Source of the DNA: Armatimonadota bacterium
GTDB taxonomy: Bacteria; Armatimonadota; Fimbriimonadia; Fimbriimonadales; Fimbriimonadaceae
Direction of reading: 5' to 3'
DNA: 16,833 bases
Assembly: GCA_003516955.1 (NCBI GenBank)
Contig: DPBN01000058.1
Location: 1-16,833 of the forward strand
Part shown: piece after piece, positions 6,336 through 13,492 of the stretch
Position numbering within the stretch: position 1 is the first letter of the stretch
Layout of the letters: the number at the start of each line of letters is the position of its first letter
Position numbers and translations under genes: made by a program
Notes under the pieces: model-generated
The model's database searches: none
What the model saw: the letters and a program-made list of their open reading frames with translations, nothing else
What the model was told of the DNA's origin: nothing

Positions 6336-7718
6336 ATGCACGCGTTTCTGATCGGTGCTCTGGCTTGGGCGGCGCAGGCGGCCACCGTGCCAGCCGGCGT
6401 CGACGTCCGGTGGCACGCGACCCTTCCGCAGGACTCGAAGGGCTACGGGTTGGTGTTCGGGTCGGGCACGCCGACCGACTGGGTGGAGCCGAACCTCGAG
6501 GGATCCCTCTCGATCGGATTCGACACGCACAACCCTCGCTCGACGAACTGGTTCGACGCGGACGGCAACATCTACGGCCGTCCCGAGCGCGAGGTGTCGC
6601 TGCACTGGCGGGGCATGGAGATCGCGAACCGCCTCTGCCCTTCGGAGCTGAAGGGGCCGGCAGGCCACGACGCGCAGGTGCAGGTGCGCCTTGTCGTCGG
6701 CGGGTCGGAGGTGACCGTGAGGGTGGGCGGCAAGCCGGTCTACGACCGCTTCTTCGTGCCGGATCTCACCCTGCACCGGTCGGACGTCCGGTTCGGCCCG
6801 GATTCGTCCGTGAGGGTGGAGGGCCTGCGGGTGCGGTGGGACCGCGAGGTGCGCGCTCCCGAGCCCCCGGTGCGGGTGGTGGCTTTCGACCGAGTCCTGA
6901 ACGACGCCCAGCACCATCGTTGGGAGGGAGAGGTCGGCTTCCCCGAGAGCACCGAGCCGTTCGGCCGGGTCGTTTGCACGCTCAAGCTGGAGGCCACCCC
7001 GAACGGACTCGACCCGTGGGACCGACTGGCACAGCTGTTCCTGTACGACGACAAGGGTCGCCGGTTCGAGGTGCTGCGCTGGATCACCCCGTACCGCAAG
7101 GGTTGGACGTGGACCTTGGACGTGACCGACCTGCTGCCGCTGTTCCGCGGCAAGCGCAGGCTGGAGGGCCTGTGCGAAACGTGGGGCGCCGGGTGGCTCG
7201 TCAGCGTGACCTTCGACTTCTACAAGGGCCGTCTCTCGCCGAGGCCCTTCAAGGTCACCCCGATCTGGTCGGCCACCGCGATCCTCGGGCAGAAGGAGCA
7301 TCCCATCGCCGCCGCGCTCCCGCCCACGGGCATCCGCATCGACGGAAGGACCAAGGCGGCCAAGGTGCGCACGGTCGTGACGGGCCACGGCATGAGCCCC
7401 AACACCGGCAACGCGGCCGAGTTCCTCGCCTTGTGGCGCAGGCTGCGCGTCGGCGAGTGCGACTTCGAGAACCAGCTCTGGAAGGACGACAACTACCTGA
7501 ACCCCTGTCGCCCCCAGGGCGGGACTTGGAAGTTCGACCGCGCCGGCTGGGCCCCGGGAGACGTCGTGAGGCCATGGGTCGTGGACGTCACCCGCTGCGT
7601 CAAGCCGGGCCAGAACGCCGTGTTCCGCTACGAGATCCAGCCCTACGAGAACCTCACGCCGGAGCCGGGCAATCCGGCCCGCCATGTGGTCGAGGCCGCA
7701 CTGATCGAGTACCGCTAG
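6336..7718 (+). CDS. Peptide-N-glycosidase F-like secreted protein with N-terminal LamG/lectin-like domain
   Basis: This 460-residue protein begins with a short signal peptide (MHAFLIGALAWAAQA). Residues 22-170 look like a concanavalin/LamG-type beta sandwich (GYGLVFGSG, GSLSIGFDTHN, VSLHWRG, VRVGGKPVYD). Residues 180-330 match the N-terminal PNGase F domain, with DPWDR at 226-230 and RFEVLRWITPY at 243-253; D229 is the candidate for the catalytic aspartate. Residues 340-460 match the C-terminal domain: TGHGMSPNTGNAAEF and CRPQGGTWKFDRAGWAPGD. PNGase F cleaves the amide bond between Asn and N-glycans. Here the substrate is unknown, and the family includes members with untested activity. It sits between GH10 and creatininase genes, consistent with a glycan-degrading set. 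The 48-base gap upstream contains a possible own promoter. Confidence 0.8.
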   Translation: MHAFLIGALAWAAQAATVPAGVDVRWHATLPQDSKGYGLVFGSGTPTDWVEPNLEGSLSIGFDTHNPRSTNWFDADGNIYGRPEREVSLHWRGMEIANRLCPSELKGPAGHDAQVQVRLVVGGSEVTVRVGGKPVYDRFFVPDLTLHRSDVRFGPDSSVRVEGLRVRWDREVRAPEPPVRVVAFDRVLNDAQHHRWEGEVGFPESTEPFGRVVCTLKLEATPNGLDPWDRLAQLFLYDDKGRRFEVLRWITPYRKGWTWTLDVTDLLPLFRGKRRLEGLCETWGAGWLVSVTFDFYKGRLSPRPFKVTPIWSATAILGQKEHPIAAALPPTGIRIDGRTKAAKVRTVVTGHGMSPNTGNAAEFLALWRRLRVGECDFENQLWKDDNYLNPCRPQGGTWKFDRAGWAPGDVVRPWVVDVTRCVKPGQNAVFRYEIQPYENLTPEPGNPARHVVEAALIEYR

Positions 7719-7721
7719 GGA

Positions 7722-7727
7722 TATCCT
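7722..7727 (+). promoter_or_regulatory. -10-like hexamer TATCCT before creatininase gene
   Basis: TATCCT fits TANNNT and ends seven bases before the ATG at 7735, in a 16-base gap with no Shine-Dalgarno match (CTCGGGC precedes the start). It could be a -10 box for a leaderless internal transcript. Alternatively the gene is simply read as part of the polycistron. Confidence 0.3.
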
Positions 7728-7734
7728 CTCGGGC

Positions 7735-8475
7735 ATGGTTCTGGCCCGCATGACCTGGCCCGACGTGGACGCCGCCGACCGAGACGCGGCCGTGCTGATT
7801 CCGGTGGGTTCGCTGGAGCAGCACGGTCCGCATTTGCCCCTCTTCACCGACAGCATTCTCGTCACCGGCGTCGCCGAGGCCGTCGAGCGACGCCTGCCGG
7901 ATCGCGTGCTGCTCACCCCCACGCTCTGGATGGGAGCCTCCTCGCACCACCTGGAGTTCCCCGGCACGCTGGACAACCCGTTCGACGCGATGATCGGCCA
8001 GCTGACGGGCGCCGTGGAGTCCCTCGCGCGCCACGGGTTCCATCGGTTCTACGTGCTGAACGGGCACGGCGGCAACGCGGACCCCATCGGCATCGCAATG
8101 CGCACGCTCAAAGCCCGGCACCCGAACCTAAGCCTCGGCTACTCTGGCTACTACCAATTCTGCGCCGAGCAGGTGGCGGATCTGCTGGAGGGGCCGTACA
8201 AGATCATCCGCCACGCGTGCGAGGCCGAGACGAGCCTGATGCTGCACCTGAAGCCAGAGTGGGTCCGCTTCGAGCGGGCGGTGGACGACGGCCTTGCGCC
8301 GAACCCACCCCTCCGCGGCGGGCTGTTCTTCTTCCACGAGCAGACGGTCGACGGCGTGCTCGGTCACGCTACGCTCGCGACCGCCGAAAAGGGCCGCCGG
8401 ATCTTCGAAGCCGCCGTCGAGGGCGTGACGGCCGAGCTGGCGGCCTTCGCCCACGGCGTCGCGCTGGAGGGATGA
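7735..8475 (+). CDS. Creatininase-family amidohydrolase
   Basis: This 246-residue protein has the family's usual length and metal-site motifs: PVGSLEQHGPHLPLFTD (23-39), giving E28, H30 and D39; LNGHGGN (108-114), giving H111; and HACEAETS (160-167), which supplies the last acidic ligand. The fold binds two metal ions and hydrolyses amide bonds. Known members act on creatinine, on a formylated pyrimidine intermediate, or on the mycofactocin precursor. None of these pathways is visible nearby, so the substrate is open; an amide released from glycan or peptide breakdown would suit the context. No signal peptide is present. The TGA overlaps the ATG of the next gene (ATGA, 8472-8475), so the beta-helix protein is probably translationally coupled to it. 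Confidence 0.9.
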   Translation: MVLARMTWPDVDAADRDAAVLIPVGSLEQHGPHLPLFTDSILVTGVAEAVERRLPDRVLLTPTLWMGASSHHLEFPGTLDNPFDAMIGQLTGAVESLARHGFHRFYVLNGHGGNADPIGIAMRTLKARHPNLSLGYSGYYQFCAEQVADLLEGPYKIIRHACEAETSLMLHLKPEWVRFERAVDDGLAPNPPLRGGLFFFHEQTVDGVLGHATLATAEKGRRIFEAAVEGVTAELAAFAHGVALEG

Positions 8476-9893
8476 GCCTCGCCGTGCTGCTCCACTGGCT
8501 CGCGGGGTTCGCGTTCCAGATCGGCGCCACGGTGAACGTGGCCGACTTCGGAGCCAGGGCCGACGGCAAGACGGACCTCTCCCCAGCCCTCCAGCGCGCG
8601 TACGACGCCCTCCCACCGACCGGAGGGCGCATCCAGATTCCCGCCGCGCGCGGGGAATACGTCGTCTTCGCCTCCAAGCCGACCGTGCGCAGACCCAAGG
8701 TCGGGTTGCGGATCTCCAAGCCCAACGTGTTCGTCGAGGGAGTCGGCGGCAGGCCGACGATCCGCATGACGGGCGTCACGCTGGACTACCTCAACTCCAT
8801 CGACGACGTGAGCGCCAGCGGCCGCGACGTGTTCACCGTCTTCAGCTTCGTCCTGACCGACGGCGGCGGCGTGTCCAACGTTCGCTTTGTGGGCGAGTGG
8901 AACGGCGAGGGCAGGCTGCGGTATCAGTCCCCCCGCGCCAAGGCGATCGCAGTGATCGGATCGCGCGGCGTGCGCATCCGGGACGTCGAGGGCGAGTGCC
9001 TGCTGGGCAACCTGGTGAACGCCAACCCGGCCGGACAGACCGTGGAGCCGGTCCACCGTTGGTCGGAGAACGTGACCGTGGAGGACGTGCAGGCGGTGCG
9101 CTGCCTGGAGAACGGCGTCAACTTCATGGGAGGGACCCGAAACTGCGTGCTGCGCCGGGCGGTGCTGATCGGAAACGGCTCGTGCGGCGCGGAGTCCGGA
9201 GGCACCGGCAACAGGCTGCGCGATCTGCTGTGCGCGGGCAACGGATACGCGGGGGTCAGCCTGAGCCAGGCCGGTCAGACCTTGGAAGACAGCCGCCTGG
9301 TGGCGAACGGCACGGCGGAGCGGGCCGAGGCCGGATTCGGGCTGGTCCTGCAGCACAGCGGGCACCGGGTCGTGGGTTGCGACATCCGAGGCAACGCGCA
9401 CTACGGGGTGTACCTGTACCCTGGCGCGACGGACATCCTGCTTCAGGGGTGCACCGTGCAAGGCAACTGCGTGGGTCCGCGCAGCGAGGCCGTAGCCGAG
9501 GTCCGCCTCTCCGAGGGCGCCGGAGCGATCCTGCAGGACTGCTCCATCGTTGGCGGAGGGAAGTGGCGGACGGTGCGGTGCCGGCTGGAGAAGAGCGACG
9601 ACGGGTGGCGGCTTCGGCCAACCGAGGCAGGGACCGATCCGGCTGCGTGGAAGGCCTACGAGCAGACGCAGGCGCGCAACGTCAACCCTGCGTACACGCT
9701 GTGGCTGCAGGAGTTCGATGCGGGCGCCGGATGGTTCCGATGCAGGGTCACGAGCGGCAACCCGACTCCAGGGGAGGCCACGCTGGCCATGGGGAGCAGA
9801 GCGCGCTACGGCGTGTTCGCCTCCGCCGGCGCCTCCCCGACGGTTCTGGGCGGCCAGCCGGTCGGCTTCACGGTCCCGGTCCTGCGTCAGTAG
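8472..9893 (+). CDS. Right-handed beta-helix protein (pectate lyase superfamily/GH28-like)
   Basis: This 473-residue protein starts with a weak export signal (MSLAVLLHWLAGFAFQIGA) lacking N-terminal charge. It is followed by the hallmark entry motif of Pectate_lyase_3-type beta-helices, VNVADFGARADGKTDLSPALQRA (the VADFGARADGKTD part at 23-35), and TGGRIQIPAARGEYVV at 50-65. Residues 155-360 hold repeating coils of about 20-25 residues (NVTVEDVQAVRC, NCVLRRAVLIGNG, NRLRDLLCAGNG, QTLEDSRLVANG, HRVVGCDIRGNA, DILLQGCTVQGN). Residues 365-473 are a separate C-terminal region with aromatic strands. No GH28 catalytic Asp trio is clear, so it may be a lyase, an epimerase-like beta-helix or a binding protein. 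The start is fixed by the ATGA overlap with the creatininase gene. Likely exported and acting on a polyuronide or other polysaccharide. Confidence 0.82.
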   Translation: MSLAVLLHWLAGFAFQIGATVNVADFGARADGKTDLSPALQRAYDALPPTGGRIQIPAARGEYVVFASKPTVRRPKVGLRISKPNVFVEGVGGRPTIRMTGVTLDYLNSIDDVSASGRDVFTVFSFVLTDGGGVSNVRFVGEWNGEGRLRYQSPRAKAIAVIGSRGVRIRDVEGECLLGNLVNANPAGQTVEPVHRWSENVTVEDVQAVRCLENGVNFMGGTRNCVLRRAVLIGNGSCGAESGGTGNRLRDLLCAGNGYAGVSLSQAGQTLEDSRLVANGTAERAEAGFGLVLQHSGHRVVGCDIRGNAHYGVYLYPGATDILLQGCTVQGNCVGPRSEAVAEVRLSEGAGAILQDCSIVGGGKWRTVRCRLEKSDDGWRLRPTEAGTDPAAWKAYEQTQARNVNPAYTLWLQEFDAGAGWFRCRVTSGNPTPGEATLAMGSRARYGVFASAGASPTVLGGQPVGFTVPVLRQ

Positions 9894-9897
9894 CGTG

Positions 9898-9903
9898 CAG
9901 AAT
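9898..9903 (+). promoter_or_regulatory. -10-like hexamer CAGAAT before amidase gene
   Basis: CAGAAT ends five bases before the ATG at 9909, in the 15-base gap after the beta-helix gene. The bases between (GGGCC) do not form a Shine-Dalgarno. It is preceded by TG, as in an extended -10, but without the usual one-base gap. Support comes mainly from the similar placement before other genes in this window. Confidence 0.28.
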
Positions 9904-9908
9904 GGGCC

Positions 9909-11750
9909 ATGCCAGGTGTGCTCTCTCTCGCCGCGGCAGCCGTCGCGCTGCAGGGTCTTCAGCCGCCGCTCCCGGTCGAGCGCCCGTTCGTTCCGCAAGG
10001 CCGGCCGCTGGAGGGTCTGACGATCACGATCGATCCGGGACACGGCGGAGCGTCGCATGCGGCGGGATACACCGGATCGGCACGGGGCGTCCAGAGCCGC
10101 TACCCGGAGCAGGACCTGAACCTGAAGGTGGCGGCACACCTCGTCAACCTGCTGCGCCTGGCTGGCGCGGACGTGAAGCTCACCCGCAGCGACGACAGCC
10201 GGATGACGCTGAACCCGCTGGACGGGCCTCCCACCAGCCGCAGCGAGGAGCTCGGCGCCAGGGTCAAGATGGCCGCGGAGAGCGCCTCGCACCTGTTCCT
10301 TGCGGTCCACCACAACAGCTTCTCGAACGAGCTGGCGCACGGGGTCGTGGTCCTGATCTGGCCCACCGACAAGCAGGGCAACGACCAGCCCCTGGAGCGG
10401 GCGTTCGCGGACGTGCTGCGCGAGGAGGTCGAGGCCGCCGTGCCGCACGGCCGGCGCTTCAACCACTACCTGAGCCAGCATCCCCTGGTGACTTTCAGCG
10501 ATCAACCCTCGGCGGTGATCGAGTTCGGCTTCCTCTCCAACCCGGAGTTCGACCGCTGGGTGACCACCCCCGGCAACACCCGCGTGGAGGCTGTGGCGGT
10601 CTACAAGGCGATCGAGCGCTTCTGGAGAGAGCGCCGAGCGGAGCTGGAGGCCGAGCGGGCCAGGCTCTTCCCCGCTTCGGCCCTGCTCGGCCGCGCCCCG
10701 GAGCCGACGCCCGCCGAGGCCTTGCGCCGAGAGTTGCTCGGCGGCCAGGCTCGGAGCGCGAACAACGTCCGGGAGGCCCTGAGCCGCTACGCCGACCTGG
10801 TGCGGCGAAGCGGCGGATGGCTGGACGCCGGGGTGAAGCAAGAGAACGGCCGGCTGACCGTGGAGGGAGTCTGTTCGCACGCGCGGATCGCCGGCTTCGC
10901 GAGGTCGCTCGCGCCGGAGGGCGCCGACGTGCGCCTAGAGGTGCTGCCGCCCGGCCGGCCGGTGGTCGGCGCGATCCCGATGGCCTCGGTCTGGCGCGAG
11001 CCCGCGCTGGCCTCGGGCCAAGTGGACCAGGCGCTGCTGGGGGAGAGCGTCTGGGCGCGCGGGGCTTCTGCGGACGGCGTGTTCCTGCTGGTGCAGACCG
11101 CCCGCGGTACGTTCGGCTGGCTGCGACGCGACGCCGTGGAGGAGCCCGACGACCGGTGGACCGCTGCCTCCCGCCGGGTCCGCTTCGTCCAGGACGTCCT
11201 CGTGGACGACTTCCGAATCCCTGCCGGCGCGGAGCTGCCGCTGCTGCGGGAGGACGCGAGCGAGGCGGTGGTCGCGCTGCCTCGGGGCGTCCGAGCCACG
11301 GCCTTTCGAAGGGAAGCCGCAGTGCCCCGAGCGTCGGTTGCGCCAGCACCCTCGGAGGGTCTGCGACGCATGGCTGAGGGGGCGGCCTCGGCGGCTCTGC
11401 GGTACCAGGGTTCGCCGTTCCTGCCGGGTGGGCGCACCGAGCTCGGCATGGGAGCGGGAGAGCTCGCGTCGCTGGCGTGGGCGTCCCAGGGTCTGCGGCT
11501 GCCCGCCGACGTTCCGACGCTGGCGGGGTGCGGCGGCGCGGCGCCCATCGACCGGGATCCGCCCGTGGGTTCGATCTTGGTGTTCCTCGGGGAGACCGGC
11601 CTTCCGGAGACCGTGGGAATCGGCCTCGGCGGACGGCGCTTCTTGATCGCCGCTCCGCCGGAGGTGCAGGTCTGCAGCCTAGACCCGCAGGACCCGGTGT
11701 ACAACCGAGAGCTGGCGGAGGGCCTCGCAGCCGTGCGCGCCCTTCCCTAG
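9909..11750 (+). CDS. N-acetylmuramoyl-L-alanine amidase (Amidase_3) with SH3-like modules and inactive NlpC/P60-like domain
   Basis: This 613-residue protein begins with a probable signal peptide (MPGVLSLAAAAVALQGLQ). Residues 36-240 are a complete Amidase_3 domain: zinc ligands H45 (IDPGHGG), E67 (PEQDLNLKV) and a histidine of AVHHNS (134/135), with catalytic E205 in IEFGFLSN. It would cut the bond between N-acetylmuramic acid and the stem peptide. After a helical linker (240-350) come two SH3-like modules (about 353-410 and 422-468; GTFGWLRRDAV is typical of SH3b). The last 120 residues follow the NlpC/P60 layout, but the catalytic Cys is A516, the His of the HVGI motif is T568 and the third polar residue is I580, so this domain should be inactive. 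SH3-SH3-NlpC/P60 order resembles YkfC-type endopeptidases. Last gene of the plus-strand block; its stop shares CTAG with the convergent permease gene. Confidence 0.92.
   Translation: MPGVLSLAAAAVALQGLQPPLPVERPFVPQGRPLEGLTITIDPGHGGASHAAGYTGSARGVQSRYPEQDLNLKVAAHLVNLLRLAGADVKLTRSDDSRMTLNPLDGPPTSRSEELGARVKMAAESASHLFLAVHHNSFSNELAHGVVVLIWPTDKQGNDQPLERAFADVLREEVEAAVPHGRRFNHYLSQHPLVTFSDQPSAVIEFGFLSNPEFDRWVTTPGNTRVEAVAVYKAIERFWRERRAELEAERARLFPASALLGRAPEPTPAEALRRELLGGQARSANNVREALSRYADLVRRSGGWLDAGVKQENGRLTVEGVCSHARIAGFARSLAPEGADVRLEVLPPGRPVVGAIPMASVWREPALASGQVDQALLGESVWARGASADGVFLLVQTARGTFGWLRRDAVEEPDDRWTAASRRVRFVQDVLVDDFRIPAGAELPLLREDASEAVVALPRGVRATAFRREAAVPRASVAPAPSEGLRRMAEGAASAALRYQGSPFLPGGRTELGMGAGELASLAWASQGLRLPADVPTLAGCGGAAPIDRDPPVGSILVFLGETGLPETVGIGLGGRRFLIAAPPEVQVCSLDPQDPVYNRELAEGLAAVRALP
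11747..11750. other. Second shared CTAG at the amidase/permease convergent junction
   Basis: The amidase stop TAG (11748-11750) and the MalG-type permease stop TAG (complement of 11747-11749) use the same CTAG. This is the same arrangement as at 839-842, again without intergenic sequence for a terminator. Confidence 0.9.
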
Positions 11751-13492
11751 CGTCCGCCCAGTCCGGTCAGCTGCACGCCCTCGATGAAGTACTTCTGAGC
11801 GAGGAAGAACACCAGCAGCACGGGGAGCATCGCCATCGTGGCGAACGCCATGATGAGGCCCGGCTCCCCGCCCCGGTCGCTCTGGAACAGCTGCACCGCA
11901 TAGGCGATGGGCATGTTCTCCGGCGAAGAGACGTAGATCAGCGGGCCCATGAAGTTGTTCCACGCGCCCATGAACGTCCAGATCGCGATCACGGCCAGCG
12001 CCGGCTTGACCTGCGGGAGCATCACCTGCCAGAAGGTGCGCAGATAGGAGCACCCGTCGATCTTCGCCGCGTCCTCCAGCTCCATCGGGATGTTCAGGAA
12101 GAACTGCCTCAGAAGGAACACGTTGAACGCGCTGGCGAAGAACGCCGGCACCCACATCGGGTAGAGCGTGTCGATCCAGCCCAGCGAGCGGAAGATCAGG
12201 AACGACGGCAGCAGCGTGACGGCGCCGGGCAGCATCATGGTGCTCAGCATCACCGTGAACAGAGGCCCCTTGCCGGGCCAGCGCAGCCGCGCGAACCCGT
12301 ACGCGACCAAGGCCGAGCTGAGCAGGGTGCCGAGCAGGCCCATCACGACCAGGATCAGCGTGTTCTTCAGGTAGGTGAGGCCGTAGTTCGCCTCCGGCGG
12401 CAGGAACTGCAGGGCGTCGGAGTAGTTCTGCCAGCGCAGCCCGGTGACCATGTAGGGCTCGGTCTCGCTCGGCTGGGCCAGGAACTCCCTGCCCGCGAGC
12501 TCCTTCGGCTCCAGGACGCGCAGGCGCTGCCGGCCGTCCATCAGGTTCTGGGCGATGAACGCCTTGACCTTCCGACCCTCGAACTCGGCCGTGACCACCT
12601 GGCAGTCCTTGGGAATGCGCCGGATCTCGTCCATCGACCGTTCCACGCGCAGGCCCTGCTGGCTGAAGGGGCGGTAGACCTCCAGAACCACGCGGCCGTT
12701 GGGCAGCCTCTCCGCGAGGTTGGCCTGCACCGCCCGGCCGTCGTCCAGCCGAACCTCGAAGAGCGGGTCGATCGGGTCGTCGTAGGGCACCGTGACCCAG
12801 ACTCTGGGGATCCAGCGGATGCCGTCCGCACTGACCATGTCCCGGCTCTCCTTGAAGCTGGTGACCAGCAGCCACACGAACGGGATGCCGAACAGCACGC
12901 TGCCCAGGACGAGCGCCGTGTGCGTCGCGACGCCCTTGCCCAGTCCCCTCAGCCGGTGCGACCGGGCCGTGACCACCATCAGCGCGGCCGTCGCGACGAA
13001 CAGAGCCGCCAGGGCGAACGCCCCGGTGTAGCTGAGCGGCAGCACGCCGCGGAACACCACGGCCTCATCGCCCGAGCGCTGGAACAGCAAGAAGGAGCCG
13101 ATCCCCACGAGCAGCCACACGGCGGCCGCTCCGAGCTTCTGCCGGGCCTCCTGCCGATTCAGCGCCGAGACGGCGTGGATCACCCGCACCACGACCATCG
13201 CCAGCGAGGCCAAGGCCAGCCACGCGGTGAACGGCATCAGCACCCATACGAGCGGAATCCGGACCGGGGCCTCCGGCGCGGGACGCCCTGGATCGATCGG
13301 CAAGCCCTGGGCAACGGCAAGCAGCGCCGCACCCACCGCGAGCGCCACCCAGACGCCCCTGGCACGGCCCTGCCGCCGTTCCGGGTCGTAGGCCATCGCC
13401 AGCTGCACGCCGAGCAGCGCAGCCCGTGCGATGGCGATCCATCCCGCCCAGAGGGCGAGCGTTCCCACCAAAAACCAGACCGCGCCGCTCAT
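11747..13492 (-). CDS. Enlarged carbohydrate ABC transporter permease (MalG-type)
   Basis: The last 390 residues are a MalG-type sugar permease: membrane helices near 190-212, 372-400, 408-437, 441-460, 495-520 and 546-570, with the EAA loop EDAAKIDGCSYLRTFWQVMLP at 473-493 that docks the ATPase. Usual length is 270-300 residues; this one has 581. The excess is in two parts. Residues 1-185 hold five further hydrophobic helices (3-32, 47-64, 80-108, 121-138, 152-175), whose basic loops fit a positive-inside topology leading correctly into the permease. Residues 213-371 form an enlarged outside loop with a beta-rich insert (about 240-345). The ATG at 13492 overlaps the TGA of the MalF-type gene by ATGA. 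A start at M172 would give a near-normal N-terminus, but there is no stop or break, and the coupled start is preferred. Confidence 0.9.
   Translation of the reverse strand: MSGAVWFLVGTLALWAGWIAIARAALLGVQLAMAYDPERRQGRARGVWVALAVGAALLAVAQGLPIDPGRPAPEAPVRIPLVWVLMPFTAWLALASLAMVVVRVIHAVSALNRQEARQKLGAAAVWLLVGIGSFLLFQRSGDEAVVFRGVLPLSYTGAFALAALFVATAALMVVTARSHRLRGLGKGVATHTALVLGSVLFGIPFVWLLVTSFKESRDMVSADGIRWIPRVWVTVPYDDPIDPLFEVRLDDGRAVQANLAERLPNGRVVLEVYRPFSQQGLRVERSMDEIRRIPKDCQVVTAEFEGRKVKAFIAQNLMDGRQRLRVLEPKELAGREFLAQPSETEPYMVTGLRWQNYSDALQFLPPEANYGLTYLKNTLILVVMGLLGTLLSSALVAYGFARLRWPGKGPLFTVMLSTMMLPGAVTLLPSFLIFRSLGWIDTLYPMWVPAFFASAFNVFLLRQFFLNIPMELEDAAKIDGCSYLRTFWQVMLPQVKPALAVIAIWTFMGAWNNFMGPLIYVSSPENMPIAYAVQLFQSDRGGEPGLIMAFATMAMLPVLLVFFLAQKYFIEGVQLTGLGGR

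Noticed and set aside
4004..7753. A very long open frame on the plus strand, and similarly long ones at 5607-7976 (-), 8364-10880 (-) and 1781-3436 (+)
   Set aside because: They lie over well-supported genes in other frames, have Arg/Pro/Ala-rich translations without domain motifs, and are the usual by-product of GC-rich codon use.
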